From assembly GCA_021800275.1 (NCBI GenBank), contig JAJYZB010000012.1:1-64000 (forward strand): DNA of 64,000 bases, written 5' to 3'. Below are positions 38,795 through 48,851 of this stretch, piece after piece (position 1 is the first letter of the stretch; each line of letters starts with the position of its first letter). A program made the position numbers and the translations under genes. Source of the DNA: a bacterium. GTDB lineage: Bacteria; Vulcanimicrobiota; JABDET01. Under the pieces are notes generated by a model. The model ran no database searches, was not told the DNA's origin, and saw nothing but the letters and a program-made list of their open reading frames with translations.

Positions 38795-39643
38795 ATGGAT
38801 ATTAAAACAATTGGCGTCATTGGGGCAGGAACCATGGGGCATGGAATTGCCCAGGTTTTTGCCCAGTCTGGTTTTGAAGTTCTTCTGGTAGATAGAACTC
38901 TTGATCTGGCGTTAAAAGGGAAAAATCAGATCCAAAAAAAAATTGATAAATCTGTTGCAAAGGGAACTCTGTCTCAGGAGCAAGTGGACAGTATTTTAAA
39001 TCACATTTCAGTTTTTGAATATTTAGGATCACTTCAACAGGCTCAATTTATCATTGAGGCTGCTTTTGAATCTCTTGGAGTAAAAATGGCTATTTTGCGA
39101 AAATTAGATCAGATTTCTCCGCCTGAGACGATTTTTGCTTCCAATACTTCAACTCTGCCGATCACGAAGTTAGCTGCTTTCACGAATCGAGGGGATCGTT
39201 TTATTGGGATGCATTTTATGAATCCTCCTCCAGTCATGAAGCTGGTTGAGGTGATACGAGGTTTTTTAACCTCTGATGAAACCGTAAAACAAACCCTTTC
39301 TCTCTGTCAGAGGTTAGGAAAAATCCCTGTTGAGGTCAATGATTATCCTGGATTTATATCGAATCGGATTTTAATGCCGATGATCAATGAGGCTATTTTT
39401 GCTTATATGGAAGGGGTAGGAACAAAAGAAGGGATTGACACAGTCATGAAGTTAGGGATGAATCATCCTATGGGCCCTCTCGAATTGGCAGATTTTATCG
39501 GGTTAGATGTTTGCCTTTCTATTTTAGAAATTCTTTTTAAAGAATTGGGCGACCCCAAGTACAGACCCTGTCCTTTGCTGCGCAAAATGGTTCAGGCGGG
39601 GCAGCTTGGAAGGAAAACAAAAAAAGGATTTTACGATTATTAA
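38795..39643 (+). CDS. 3-hydroxyacyl/3-hydroxybutyryl-CoA dehydrogenase
   Basis: [51 protein letters not shown]. Confidence 0.93.
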   Translation: MDIKTIGVIGAGTMGHGIAQVFAQSGFEVLLVDRTLDLALKGKNQIQKKIDKSVAKGTLSQEQVDSILNHISVFEYLGSLQQAQFIIEAAFESLGVKMAILRKLDQISPPETIFASNTSTLPITKLAAFTNRGDRFIGMHFMNPPPVMKLVEVIRGFLTSDETVKQTLSLCQRLGKIPVEVNDYPGFISNRILMPMINEAIFAYMEGVGTKEGIDTVMKLGMNHPMGPLELADFIGLDVCLSILEILFKELGDPKYRPCPLLRKMVQAGQLGRKTKKGFYDY

Positions 39644-39712
39644 GGGTTGAACTAGCGGGCAGAACGCCTCCTGCTTTCCTCTCACAGCAAGAATTGGCCT
39701 GGAGGTCAATTC

Positions 39713-40681
39713 TTACCCTTGAGCAGATGGAAGGTACCACTGCGGAGCCAGCTCATCTGAATGTCCTGCAGTCAGTTGTTTTAGAATTTTTCCTCTGCGA
39801 TTTATAATGTATAAATGAAAATGATTCCCTTTGAGATTGGCCGAAAAGACGATATCTTTGTTATCAGGTGACCAGGTTGGATCTTGATAACTGACATTTG
39901 TGGTAAAAGTAAGACGATGGACATGGTTTCCATTGGTGTGCATGGTATAAATTTCTGGATTTCCCGCCCGATTTGAAATGAAAACAATTTTTTTCCCATT
40001 GGGCGAAATAGAAGGAGATGAGTTTTTAAAGCGATTATGGGTGATGGGAAGCTCCTGGTTCGTTTTAGGATCCAGGATAATGATTTGGTCTCTGCCATTT
40101 AAATAGGCGGTGCATAACACACTGCCATCAGGCAGAAATTTTGGATTGGAATACCAGTGTTTGGGTTTAACAAAGGGTTTAATTTTTTTTGTCTTAAGGG
40201 TCAAAACTTCCAGCAGTCTAAAAGCTCCTTGTTTTTCTCTAATATAGATAATTCGTTTTCCGCTGGGAGAGAAAGAAGGCATTAAATTATTTCCTGAAGT
40301 TGTGAGCTGCTTGGACTTCCAGGTCAGTAAGTTAAGTAAATACAATTGAGAGCGGTCATGGTTTGCTATTTCGTAAATAGCTTTCTTTCCCGAGGACGAA
40401 ATGGTCAGGTAAAACCCTAAATTTTTTATACGCATCAGGGTTGTTATTTTTTCTGTATTTGGATTGATTCTAGCGAGGGTTTGGTGGTGATGAGAATAAG
40501 AGATAAAAAGTATTTTGCCAGGGTAGGTAATAACCTGGGCGTGATGAGGGTTAAAAATGTTTTCAATTGTTTTATTTTTACTGGTTTGATTCAGATAACT
40601 ATAATAAGCAAGCAGCCCGATGAGCGCGATCATGAACAGGACTGCAAAGAAAAATACGATTTTTCCGACAAGCCGCTCCAT
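39713..40681 (-). CDS. TolB-like beta-propeller (PD40 repeats) membrane-anchored protein
   Basis: Repeats such as PSFSPSGKRIIYIR, PSISPNGKKIVFISNRAGNPEIYTM, PTWSPDNKDIVFSAN. Confidence 0.8.
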   Translation of the reverse strand: MERLVGKIVFFFAVLFMIALIGLLAYYSYLNQTSKNKTIENIFNPHHAQVITYPGKILFISYSHHHQTLARINPNTEKITTLMRIKNLGFYLTISSSGKKAIYEIANHDRSQLYLLNLLTWKSKQLTTSGNNLMPSFSPSGKRIIYIREKQGAFRLLEVLTLKTKKIKPFVKPKHWYSNPKFLPDGSVLCTAYLNGRDQIIILDPKTNQELPITHNRFKNSSPSISPNGKKIVFISNRAGNPEIYTMHTNGNHVHRLTFTTNVSYQDPTWSPDNKDIVFSANLKGNHFHLYIINRRGKILKQLTAGHSDELAPQWYLPSAQG

Positions 40682-40780
40682 TTGAACAGATTAGGTGTTC
40701 ACTTTTACGGAAATAATTTCCTTCTGACATCAAGAATAAGTTTAAAGGAAAGTAGTTCTTGTTTGAGAATACAAACGAGA

Positions 40781-42436
40781 ATGGCAGGACTTTTTTCAAC
40801 AAAATCCGTTGATCAATTAATTGCTGATTCTGAATCCCATGTGCATAGCTTAAAGAAAACGCTTTCTGCTTGGGATCTGGTTGCCATGGGAATTGGCGCC
40901 ATTATTGGAACAGGAATTTTTGTTTTAACCGGAGTTGTCGCGATAAGATATGCTGGTTCAGGGCTTATTCTTTCTTTTGTCATCTGTGCAGTGGCTTGTA
41001 TATTTGCAGCTCTATGTTATGCTGAATTCGCTTCTTTGATTCCGATCGCTGGCAGCGCCTACACTTTTTCTTATGCTTCATTAGGAGAATTGATTGCCTG
41101 GATTATAGGGTGGGATTTAATTTTAGAGTATGGGCTTTCAACTGGCGCAGTTGCCAGCGGCTGGTCAGGGTATTTCGTGAAATTTTTAGGTTTTTTTGGG
41201 ATTTCTTGGCCTACAAGATGGGCTTTGTCCCCTTTCAGCACGGTTATGATACACGGACATTTAATGCATGGGATTGTGGATCTGCCCGCTCTTTTGTCCA
41301 CTCTTTTGATCACCTGGCTTTTAATTGTAGGCATTAAAGAAAGCGCGAATGTAAATAATATTATTGTTGCGATAAAAGTAGGTATTTCTATATTTTTTAT
41401 TGGACTTGGTTTATATTTTGTTCATCCTGCATACTGGCATCCTATTGTTCCTAAATTTGTTCCTTCACATTCGGCTCCTCGATCTGCTTTGAACAGAAAA
41501 TCTGCGGCGGAAACACCGACAGCAAGATCTGAAAAGCGCGGGATCAATATCTGGAAAACGGAACTGTGGAAATTGATTGCTGAAGGATTTGGCTATCATA
41601 TTCAGCAGGGATTTGGAGGGTGGGCAGGGATCTTCCTCGGAGCAGCCATCATTTTTTTTGCCTATATTGGATTTGACGCTGTTTCGACCACGAGCGAAGA
41701 GGCTAAAAATCCTCCTCGAGATCTTCCCATTGGAATTATCGGCTCTCTTTTAGTCAGCACTGTTCTTTACATTTTAATGGCTGCTGTTTTTACGGGAATC
41801 GTAAAATGTGATGGAACTTTGAAGTTGTCCAGCTTAGGAATTAATAAAAGGGCTCCATTAGTTTATGCTTTTCAACTGGTTCATAATCCATGGGTCAGCA
41901 AATATGCTGCATTTTTAATTACCATTGGAGCTTTATGCGGAATTACCAGTGTTCTCCTGGTTGAACTGTTGGGGCAGTCCAGAATATTTTTTGCGATGGC
42001 TAGAGATGGGCTTCTTCCTCTCTGGATTTCACAGGTTCATCCAAAATATCGCACTCCATGGATTGGCACACTGGTTACAGGAATAGCCGTAGCTTTAGTG
42101 GCTGGATTTATTCCACTGGGAGATATTGCTGAAATGGCTAACATCGGAACTCTTTTTGCTTTTGTCTTAGTTTCAGGGGGGATTATCTTTTTAAGAAAAT
42201 ATCAACCGGATAAAATAGCCGCTTTTAGGACCCCTTTTGTTCCTTATGTCCCTATTCTATCCATTCTTTTTTGTTTTGTTTTAATGATGAGTCTTCCCGT
42301 GGTCACATGGATTCGGTTTGTAGTGTGGCTGGTGATTGGATTAGCCATTTACTTTTTTTATGGGGTTAAACACAGCACTTTGAGGAATGGAGTTCAGCCT
42401 ACTTCAACTTCTTCTTCAAGTTTCAGCAGTCAATGA
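40781..42436 (+). CDS. APC-family amino acid permease
   Basis: LSAWDLVAMGIGAIIGTGIFVLTG; multi-TM. Start revised to MAGLFSTKS at 40781. Confidence 0.9.
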   Translation: MAGLFSTKSVDQLIADSESHVHSLKKTLSAWDLVAMGIGAIIGTGIFVLTGVVAIRYAGSGLILSFVICAVACIFAALCYAEFASLIPIAGSAYTFSYASLGELIAWIIGWDLILEYGLSTGAVASGWSGYFVKFLGFFGISWPTRWALSPFSTVMIHGHLMHGIVDLPALLSTLLITWLLIVGIKESANVNNIIVAIKVGISIFFIGLGLYFVHPAYWHPIVPKFVPSHSAPRSALNRKSAAETPTARSEKRGINIWKTELWKLIAEGFGYHIQQGFGGWAGIFLGAAIIFFAYIGFDAVSTTSEEAKNPPRDLPIGIIGSLLVSTVLYILMAAVFTGIVKCDGTLKLSSLGINKRAPLVYAFQLVHNPWVSKYAAFLITIGALCGITSVLLVELLGQSRIFFAMARDGLLPLWISQVHPKYRTPWIGTLVTGIAVALVAGFIPLGDIAEMANIGTLFAFVLVSGGIIFLRKYQPDKIAAFRTPFVPYVPILSILFCFVLMMSLPVVTWIRFVVWLVIGLAIYFFYGVKHSTLRNGVQPTSTSSSSFSSQ

Positions 42437-43845
42437 GTTCTCAAGTTTCGTCTTTACAATCCGAAAAAACTGAATTTAAGAAGGTTTTAAAGCTTTTCGA
42501 TGCTACGACCCTTGTGATGGGCAGCATGATTGGTTCAGGGGTTTTTGTGGTTATTTCCGGAATGATGCAGAAATCTGTTCCCTCAAAAGGGATCTGGGGA
42601 GTTCCTTATCCAGGACTCATGCTTCTGGTCTGGGTGGTCTGCGGGATCATTACTTTGATGGGAGCTTTAACTTACGCAGAACTGGCTGGCTCTATGCCTA
42701 AAGCTGGAGGCCCGTATGTTTTTCTCAGAGAAGCTTTTGGACCATTCCCTGCTTTTTTATATGGTTGGACTTTGTTTTTTGCGATTCAAACCGGCACTAT
42801 TGCCGCTGTAGCCGTTATTTTTGGCAGGGCAGCAGTGGCTTTATTTTCTCATCATGCATTCTCTTCTATATCGGGAGAAGCGTGGTCAACACGTTTTGTG
42901 GCTGTGGGCTGCCTGATTTTTTTAACGTTCTGGAATATTTTTGGAATTCGAATGGGCGCTTTTATCCAGAATCTTTTTACAGTGATAAAAGTTGCTGCTA
43001 TTGCTGTTTTAATTGGGATCGGGTTTTCAAAGCCCGAGGTTTTAGGACAGACTTCATTTATGCCGCATTTCTTTTCAAAAGATTTAGTGATGGGATTCGG
43101 GGCTGCAATGGTTGGAGCATTATGGGCGTATGACGCCTGGTTTAACGTGATGTTTGCGGGAGAAGAAGTGGTGAATGCAAAAAATATTCTTCCCAAAGCT
43201 TTAATTTTGGGAACTGTCCTTGTTATGGTCCTTTACTGTTTAACGAATGCTGTCTATGTACATGTCCTTCCTGTTTCAGTGATTCAAGGACTCCACGCGT
43301 CACACGAAATAACCGGCATTGAAGCCGCTAAAGCGATCATGGGTGGAATAGGGGCTCTTTTCATTACAGCCGCTATTTTATTTTCCACATTTGGCTGCGC
43401 AAACGGAATTCTGCTTTCAGGACCAAGGGCTTATTATGCTATGGCAAAAGACGGGCTTTTTTTTAAACAAGTTTCTAAAATTCATCCGGTTTATAAAACT
43501 CCTGTTATTTCTCTTCTGGTGCAGCTGGTCTGGTCAGTCATTTTAATTCTGCTTCCAGGGGAAACTTATGGGAAATTGTTCACTTATGTTGAATTTGCCA
43601 CTTTTTTATTTTACGCCATTACCACGATTGGGCTTTTTGTTTTGAGGAAAAAATACCCTGATTTAGAAAGGCCGTTTAAAGTTCCAGATATAATTCCTGT
43701 TCTCTATTTTATTTTAGTCGTCGCTTTTTTGGTTAATACTTTTCTGACTCAGACAATGGATTCAGTTTATGGACTGTTGATTATTGCGGTTGGGGCTTTC
43801 GTGTATATAGGCATGAACAGGCGGGGTTTTCAGAGGAAAATTTGA
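42433..43845 (+). CDS. APC-family amino acid permease
   Basis: LFDATTLVMGSMIGSGVFVVISGMM; multi-TM. Confidence 0.9.
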   Translation: MSSQVSSLQSEKTEFKKVLKLFDATTLVMGSMIGSGVFVVISGMMQKSVPSKGIWGVPYPGLMLLVWVVCGIITLMGALTYAELAGSMPKAGGPYVFLREAFGPFPAFLYGWTLFFAIQTGTIAAVAVIFGRAAVALFSHHAFSSISGEAWSTRFVAVGCLIFLTFWNIFGIRMGAFIQNLFTVIKVAAIAVLIGIGFSKPEVLGQTSFMPHFFSKDLVMGFGAAMVGALWAYDAWFNVMFAGEEVVNAKNILPKALILGTVLVMVLYCLTNAVYVHVLPVSVIQGLHASHEITGIEAAKAIMGGIGALFITAAILFSTFGCANGILLSGPRAYYAMAKDGLFFKQVSKIHPVYKTPVISLLVQLVWSVILILLPGETYGKLFTYVEFATFLFYAITTIGLFVLRKKYPDLERPFKVPDIIPVLYFILVVAFLVNTFLTQTMDSVYGLLIIAVGAFVYIGMNRRGFQRKI

Positions 43846-43887
43846 ATTTTTTGAGAAAATTTTACCTAGGATAATTGTGAACAAAAA

Positions 43888-44235
43888 ATGATAAGACTTT
43901 TGGTATCGTGGGTATTATATGCTGCTGCTCTTTATGGGACCGCCAGTTTTGTGCCAGGACTTTCTATTGAAAAAGGGGGGAAAGGAATTATAAGCGCTTT
44001 GATTGGATCTGTTGTTTTAGCTTTAATCAATGCCATTATTTATCCTATTTTGAAGTTTTTCACCTTACCGATTACTTTTTTAACGCTTGGTTTATTTACG
44101 TTTGTTTTAATGGGGATTTGCTTCTGGCTTTTAACGGTTTTTGTGCCGGGAATAAAAACGCACGGGTTTATTCCTTGTATTCTTGGAGCCGTTGTTTTCG
44201 CTCTTTTAAGCTGGATTCTGCATATTGTGTTTTAA
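43888..44235 (+). CDS. Phage holin family 4-like small membrane protein
   Basis: Four-TM, LLVSWVLYAAALYGTASFVPGLSIE...SALIGSVVLALINAIIYPILK. Confidence 0.8.
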   Translation: MIRLLVSWVLYAAALYGTASFVPGLSIEKGGKGIISALIGSVVLALINAIIYPILKFFTLPITFLTLGLFTFVLMGICFWLLTVFVPGIKTHGFIPCILGAVVFALLSWILHIVF

Positions 44236-44274
44236 TCGCTTTTTGACGCTTTATCTCTTTCTGCCGCGAGTTTG

Positions 44275-46161
44275 TTACAAAAGTTTTTTCAATTTTATTT
44301 TAAAAGTCAGAAGCTGGTGTTTCTCTCGTTTGACAATAAGGATGATTGTTTTTCCTGATTTCCTCAGAATTCGCGCAACTTTATTCAGCGTCCAATTTTT
44401 TAAAGGCTTGTCATTAATCGCGATTAAAACATCTCCTTTGTGGACTCCTGCTTCTGCTGCTGGAGAGCCTTTTAAAACATCCACTGCTGTGAAATGATTC
44501 AATTTTCTGCCTGTGGCGATAATGCCTAAACCGCTGGCGTCAAATTTTTCGGGTTTTGAAAAATTGGCATCAGGACTTAAAATGATTTCTGAATGAGGAT
44601 AATTGAAAGTGAGAGTGAACTTACTTAAAATCTGATATCCGATCCCCCCGTCATAATTCGGGTTAGCTCCAAACCCTTGGGCGCTCGTGTTGATCATGGT
44701 AATTGGATTTTTAATTCGGTATTTTCCGATTTTAAAGGCATAGATTCTGCTGGTCAGAAAAGTGGTTTTTCCGCCTGCTCCTGCTCCTGAAAGAAGGAGA
44801 GGATGGATAAATGCCTCAGAAAGACTATGGGAGCTGGCAAAAGGAGTATTGATCAGGATAGATCCAAGATTTCCTGTGTCCAGGAGAAACTTTCCCGTTA
44901 AAGGGATAGATGGATTTGCCCAGATTTTCGCTTTTATAACAGGAACTCTCTGCTGCAGCTGGATAGGAAGGGTTTGTTTACCACTGGTTTCATGCCAATG
45001 AGAAGGATCGTAAACATCCAACTCTTTTTTTTCATAATGGATGGTAACAATAAAACGACTCAGAAAATCGTATCCTAGAATTCCATCAATTTTACTGCCA
45101 ATATAAGGTTGGAGAGAACCAAAAGAAGAGGATGCCCCTAATAAATTTGTGACTGTTAATCCAGGAAAGGATAAATTGATCCCTTTAATAAAAGAATAAT
45201 GGAAAGATTTAGAACCATATCCCTCGCCTTTAAGGTTCCCATTTGTTTTTAATCCTAATTTTTTCACTACAGCAGGATTGATCATAATTAAAGGGTCTCC
45301 TGAATCCAGCATGAACCAGAGGGGTTTGGAATGATTGATTCTTGTTTTTATTAAAATTGCTCCCATGGCGATTTTAAAGGGTATTTTTGTGAAATCCCCC
45401 TTAGAGAAATGGAAATCTTTAATCGCAATTTCAGGTTTCTCAAATAACGAGCTTTGGAAATGATGGTTAATTTTTATGGTTTGAATCGTGATCCTTAATT
45501 TCTCTTTTGGGAAGTTTGTTTCTTGTATTTCGGAAAAAGGGAACAGTGCCCCATGAACTTCCCTCCAATGGCTCAGGTAACTGATCTGAGTTGTCGGTCC
45601 TGACGTCATGATGGAGTCATCGGGAAGAAATGTTTTCGTATTTAAAAAGAGTGTAATTTTTTCTCCATTTTTCGGCATTATTCTCAAAATATAATCTTTT
45701 CTGTTGGGGTTCATTCCTTTGTACAAAATTTTTCCTTTTAGTCTTTGAGGAAAGATGAATGAATAGGTATTGATATAATCGGAAGTGGTTTCTTGTTTTA
45801 AAGTTTCTCCTGACATTTTTTCAAGGGGGCTGCTGCTCATCATAATCCAACCTTTTTTCCCATTAAAAACAGTGGTTTCAGAAAAAATTCCGCCAAGGTT
45901 TATCATTTCTTTATGATTCCCATTTGTGGTTTGCCAGTCTCTCAGAGTTCCTTTCAGTCCGCCTAATAGAATCCCCCCTTTTGAGTAGATGGTGCGGATG
46001 TTTTTTAGATTTTTTTTGCCTCCCAGGGCTGTTTGCCACTTTTTCAGGATCCATTTAAGTGTTGTGTGGCGAACGATTGTCTTATTCTGCTGCTGAAAAG
46101 CCGCAAATGTTGGGCTAGCAGCTGTAGTCAGTAAAATTAAAAGAATGAAATATTTAGTCAT
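44275..46161 (-). CDS. Exported protein with N-terminal LolA-like region, two retropepsin-like aspartyl protease segments and C-terminal PDZ domain
   Basis: PLWFMLDSGDPLIMI and GKFLLDTGNLGSILI (D[ST]G); GSPAAEAGVHKGDVLIAINDKPL. Confidence 0.8.
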   Translation of the reverse strand: MTKYFILLILLTTAASPTFAAFQQQNKTIVRHTTLKWILKKWQTALGGKKNLKNIRTIYSKGGILLGGLKGTLRDWQTTNGNHKEMINLGGIFSETTVFNGKKGWIMMSSSPLEKMSGETLKQETTSDYINTYSFIFPQRLKGKILYKGMNPNRKDYILRIMPKNGEKITLFLNTKTFLPDDSIMTSGPTTQISYLSHWREVHGALFPFSEIQETNFPKEKLRITIQTIKINHHFQSSLFEKPEIAIKDFHFSKGDFTKIPFKIAMGAILIKTRINHSKPLWFMLDSGDPLIMINPAVVKKLGLKTNGNLKGEGYGSKSFHYSFIKGINLSFPGLTVTNLLGASSSFGSLQPYIGSKIDGILGYDFLSRFIVTIHYEKKELDVYDPSHWHETSGKQTLPIQLQQRVPVIKAKIWANPSIPLTGKFLLDTGNLGSILINTPFASSHSLSEAFIHPLLLSGAGAGGKTTFLTSRIYAFKIGKYRIKNPITMINTSAQGFGANPNYDGGIGYQILSKFTLTFNYPHSEIILSPDANFSKPEKFDASGLGIIATGRKLNHFTAVDVLKGSPAAEAGVHKGDVLIAINDKPLKNWTLNKVARILRKSGKTIILIVKREKHQLLTFKIKLKKLL

Positions 46162-46268
46162 GATTTTTGTCCTTTTTTATTTACAATAGTTTAACAAATT
46201 ATTCATCTTTTTGTTATATTCCTGTGTTATACTGATATTAACCTGGATTTTAGGAGGGCTTTGATTTC

Positions 46269-48134
46269 ATGATTATAGGCTCAGGAGGTTCAACTGGAAC
46301 TTCTGTTTCTTCACAGAACTCCTCATCTAAAAAAGTCAGCCCCAGCGGCCAAACGAACAACCCTCTTGCTGTTCATTCAGGGGTAAAGTTTTTAAAAGGT
46401 ATGCAGAATACGGTAGGCAGCGCTCTTGGCGCAGCAGGTTCTGTTCAAAAATCAAAGCCTCAAAAGTCGCAAAGTTCAGGTATCTTAGGAGATATTGGTA
46501 GTTTTTTTGGCGGCGTTTATCATACAGTGACCCATACAGGGGAACAGTGGACAAAAGATGGGGTTCAGTGGGGTAAAGATGCAGCCCATTTTGCGGGTTC
46601 AGTGGTCTCAAAAAATCCCGCTGGTGCAGCTGTAGGTGGATTGATTGGGGGTCCTTTGGGAATTTTTCTAGGCGCATCTGCTGAAGGAGCGGTTCATCAG
46701 TTTTCATCTTATGCTCATTCAGATTCTCATTTGTCTATTCAGACTCATTCTTCTGGAGCTTCCATTGGAGGAAAAACAGCGGGACTGCGAGCGCAGGATT
46801 CAGCCAATGCGCTGCTTAATCAATTTTCATTGAAACCCAGTGGAATGTATTCTGATACTCCAACCAGCGGAAAACCCACATCAGTCTGGGCAGAAAGTCA
46901 AGCAGTGAATGCTCTTATCGATACAGGGCATTTGAATAAAGCGCAGCAGGCTTTGAATCGTCTTCAGTCAACGTATGGACAAGGGAATGGCATGGATCCA
47001 AATCCGAATGTTGGATTTCCTCAGAATCGTTTTTATGATGATAATTCCTGGGTTGGACAGGATTATATGCAGCTGTACCAGAAAAATCACAATCCAAAAG
47101 ACCTGCAGCAGGCAGAAAAAATTTTCTCCTTTCTTCAAACCGGTGAACAGACCACAAAGCCTCCAGATGGAAATGGGGCTTGCTACCTCCCAATGAAAGG
47201 AGGGATGCAGTGGGAAGAAAATCAATCTCCCCAATTGAATGGAACAGCCACAGGAGCGGCTGCTGAACTTGGCGCGCAGCTTTATCAAGCCACAGGTAAC
47301 GCAAAGTACAAAAACTTTGCAGAACAAAACTTGAATTTTATGAATCAACATTTGAGTGATTCCAGTCATCCGGGATTGTATGACAATAGCTTGAATCTTT
47401 CATCTCAAAAGGGGAGCAGCAGTCAGAAGCAGATCCAGATTTATAACAAAAGCACCCATCAGTGGCAGACTTTTTCCTATAGTCAAAATAAGTCTCTTTA
47501 CACCTATAATCAAGGGACTGCCATAGGGGCAGGTGTTTCTCTTTATCAGAGCACCCATAATCCCAAATATCTGGCAGATGCCATTTTAACTGCCCAGGCT
47601 TCTCAAAATTATTTTAATGATGTACCTAATGCTTTGTCAAAATCCAGCCAGACACTTTTAATGCACGATCCTTCTATTTCTCACAGCTCTGTTGAAAGCG
47701 CTGCCAGTGAAACCCGTTTCTGGAAAGAGCCCCCTTCTTTTAATGCCATTTATTTTAGAAACCTGCAGGGTTTAAATCAGGAATTAGCTCAAGTTTCTAA
47801 AAATCCGAAAGAGAGTCAGCAGCTGCAGGAATATTTGAAGAGCAGCACCATTCCTGGAAACTCGAATCGGACTTATGCTCAGCAGCTGCAGGAATATTCA
47901 GGGCAAAATATCAGCTCCCCTGGTGGGGTTCGAAATTATGCAGCCAATCTCAATAATAATTCTCGTCAATCTCTCCAGAATTATTTAAATAGAGCCTGGA
48001 GTCAGTCAAGAGATCCTAAAACAGGTTTATTCACAGGTGGTGGAATTGGACACTATGGCAGCGAAACAGGAACACTCCTGGATCAATCCGGTATGGTTCA
48101 GATGTATTCTCTGCTTTCTACCTGGCACTCTTAG
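46269..48134 (+). CDS. GH76-like (alpha/alpha)6 glycosidase-type protein with Gly/Ser-rich N-terminal region
   Basis: DDNSWVGQDYMQLY, YNQGTAIGAGVSLYQSTHNPKYLADA, FNAIYFRNL. Confidence 0.6.
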   Translation: MIIGSGGSTGTSVSSQNSSSKKVSPSGQTNNPLAVHSGVKFLKGMQNTVGSALGAAGSVQKSKPQKSQSSGILGDIGSFFGGVYHTVTHTGEQWTKDGVQWGKDAAHFAGSVVSKNPAGAAVGGLIGGPLGIFLGASAEGAVHQFSSYAHSDSHLSIQTHSSGASIGGKTAGLRAQDSANALLNQFSLKPSGMYSDTPTSGKPTSVWAESQAVNALIDTGHLNKAQQALNRLQSTYGQGNGMDPNPNVGFPQNRFYDDNSWVGQDYMQLYQKNHNPKDLQQAEKIFSFLQTGEQTTKPPDGNGACYLPMKGGMQWEENQSPQLNGTATGAAAELGAQLYQATGNAKYKNFAEQNLNFMNQHLSDSSHPGLYDNSLNLSSQKGSSSQKQIQIYNKSTHQWQTFSYSQNKSLYTYNQGTAIGAGVSLYQSTHNPKYLADAILTAQASQNYFNDVPNALSKSSQTLLMHDPSISHSSVESAASETRFWKEPPSFNAIYFRNLQGLNQELAQVSKNPKESQQLQEYLKSSTIPGNSNRTYAQQLQEYSGQNISSPGGVRNYAANLNNNSRQSLQNYLNRAWSQSRDPKTGLFTGGGIGHYGSETGTLLDQSGMVQMYSLLSTWHS

Positions 48135-48241
48135 TAAAGGAGCCTGTTGTTTCTATTCTGCCGTTTCACCCACCGCGTTTAACCTTACAGTTGTACTGAC
48201 TTCATCTCTATACGGTTTACAAAATCAGATTACCCTGCTCT

Positions 48242-48718
48242 ATGTTTGAAAGGATATCTTTTAGATTTTTTGAAAAAATCAGCATGGATGAGAATAAATC
48301 CCAGGAAGGAAAAATAAGTCAGTCTGATTTCAATGCTTTTAAAGCTGCTGAACGGACTTTTTTAGCCTGGATTCGCACTGGAATCTCTTTGATCGGGCTT
48401 GGGTTTGTGGTTTCAAAATTTAATTTGTTTGTATCAAAACTGAATTTGTTTCTGCAAGCCGCCCGAATTCCGGGGGTCAAAAAAACGATTTATCAGCCTG
48501 GAGTGTCTGGGTGGCTTGGAGTTTCACTTGTGGCTGTTGGGATTTCAGTTCTTTTTTTCGCCGGTTATTTTTTTAATCGCGACCTGAAGGCTGTTCGGGA
48601 TTTTAATTTTAAACCCAGGAAGCCGATTTTTGAATTTTTTTTAGCTGCTGGATTAGGATTGATTGGGATCATTCTGCTGGTTTATCTTTTTGTTTCAGGT
48701 CATACTCTGGCGAAGTAA
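48242..48718 (+). CDS. DUF202 family membrane protein
   Basis: FKAAERTFLAWIRTGISLIGLGFVVSKF. Confidence 0.88.
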   Translation: MFERISFRFFEKISMDENKSQEGKISQSDFNAFKAAERTFLAWIRTGISLIGLGFVVSKFNLFVSKLNLFLQAARIPGVKKTIYQPGVSGWLGVSLVAVGISVLFFAGYFFNRDLKAVRDFNFKPRKPIFEFFLAAGLGLIGIILLVYLFVSGHTLAK

Positions 48719-48742
48719 TTCCTGAGTCTGATTCTGGAGTGC

Positions 48743-48830
48743 TGTGGATTAAACATCAGATCGTTTGTCTAAATGTTAATCTTTTGGAAACATGCTTAAA
48801 CCTTTACTTTTTCCACAGTTGTGTGGATAA
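48743..48830. promoter_or_regulatory. Cluster of DnaA-box-like 9-mers including an inverted pair
   Basis: TGTGGATTA 48743-48751; TTTTCCACA 48809-48817; TGTGGATAA 48822-48830. Confidence 0.4.
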
Positions 48831-48851
48831 AAGAATTAGGAGAAGATTAAA

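Noticed and set aside
39689-39714. 8-bp hairpin AAGAATTG...CAATTCTT between convergent genes as a terminator
   Set aside because: No T-run follows on either strand; the loop is 10 nt; function uncertain, so not called.
43888-44235. Prophage evidence from the holin-like gene
   Set aside because: No other phage genes nearby; this membrane family is common on chromosomes.
46336-47369. Antisense ORFs of 123-133 aa
   Set aside because: Lie within the GH76-like gene on the opposite strand without SD or recognisable motifs.
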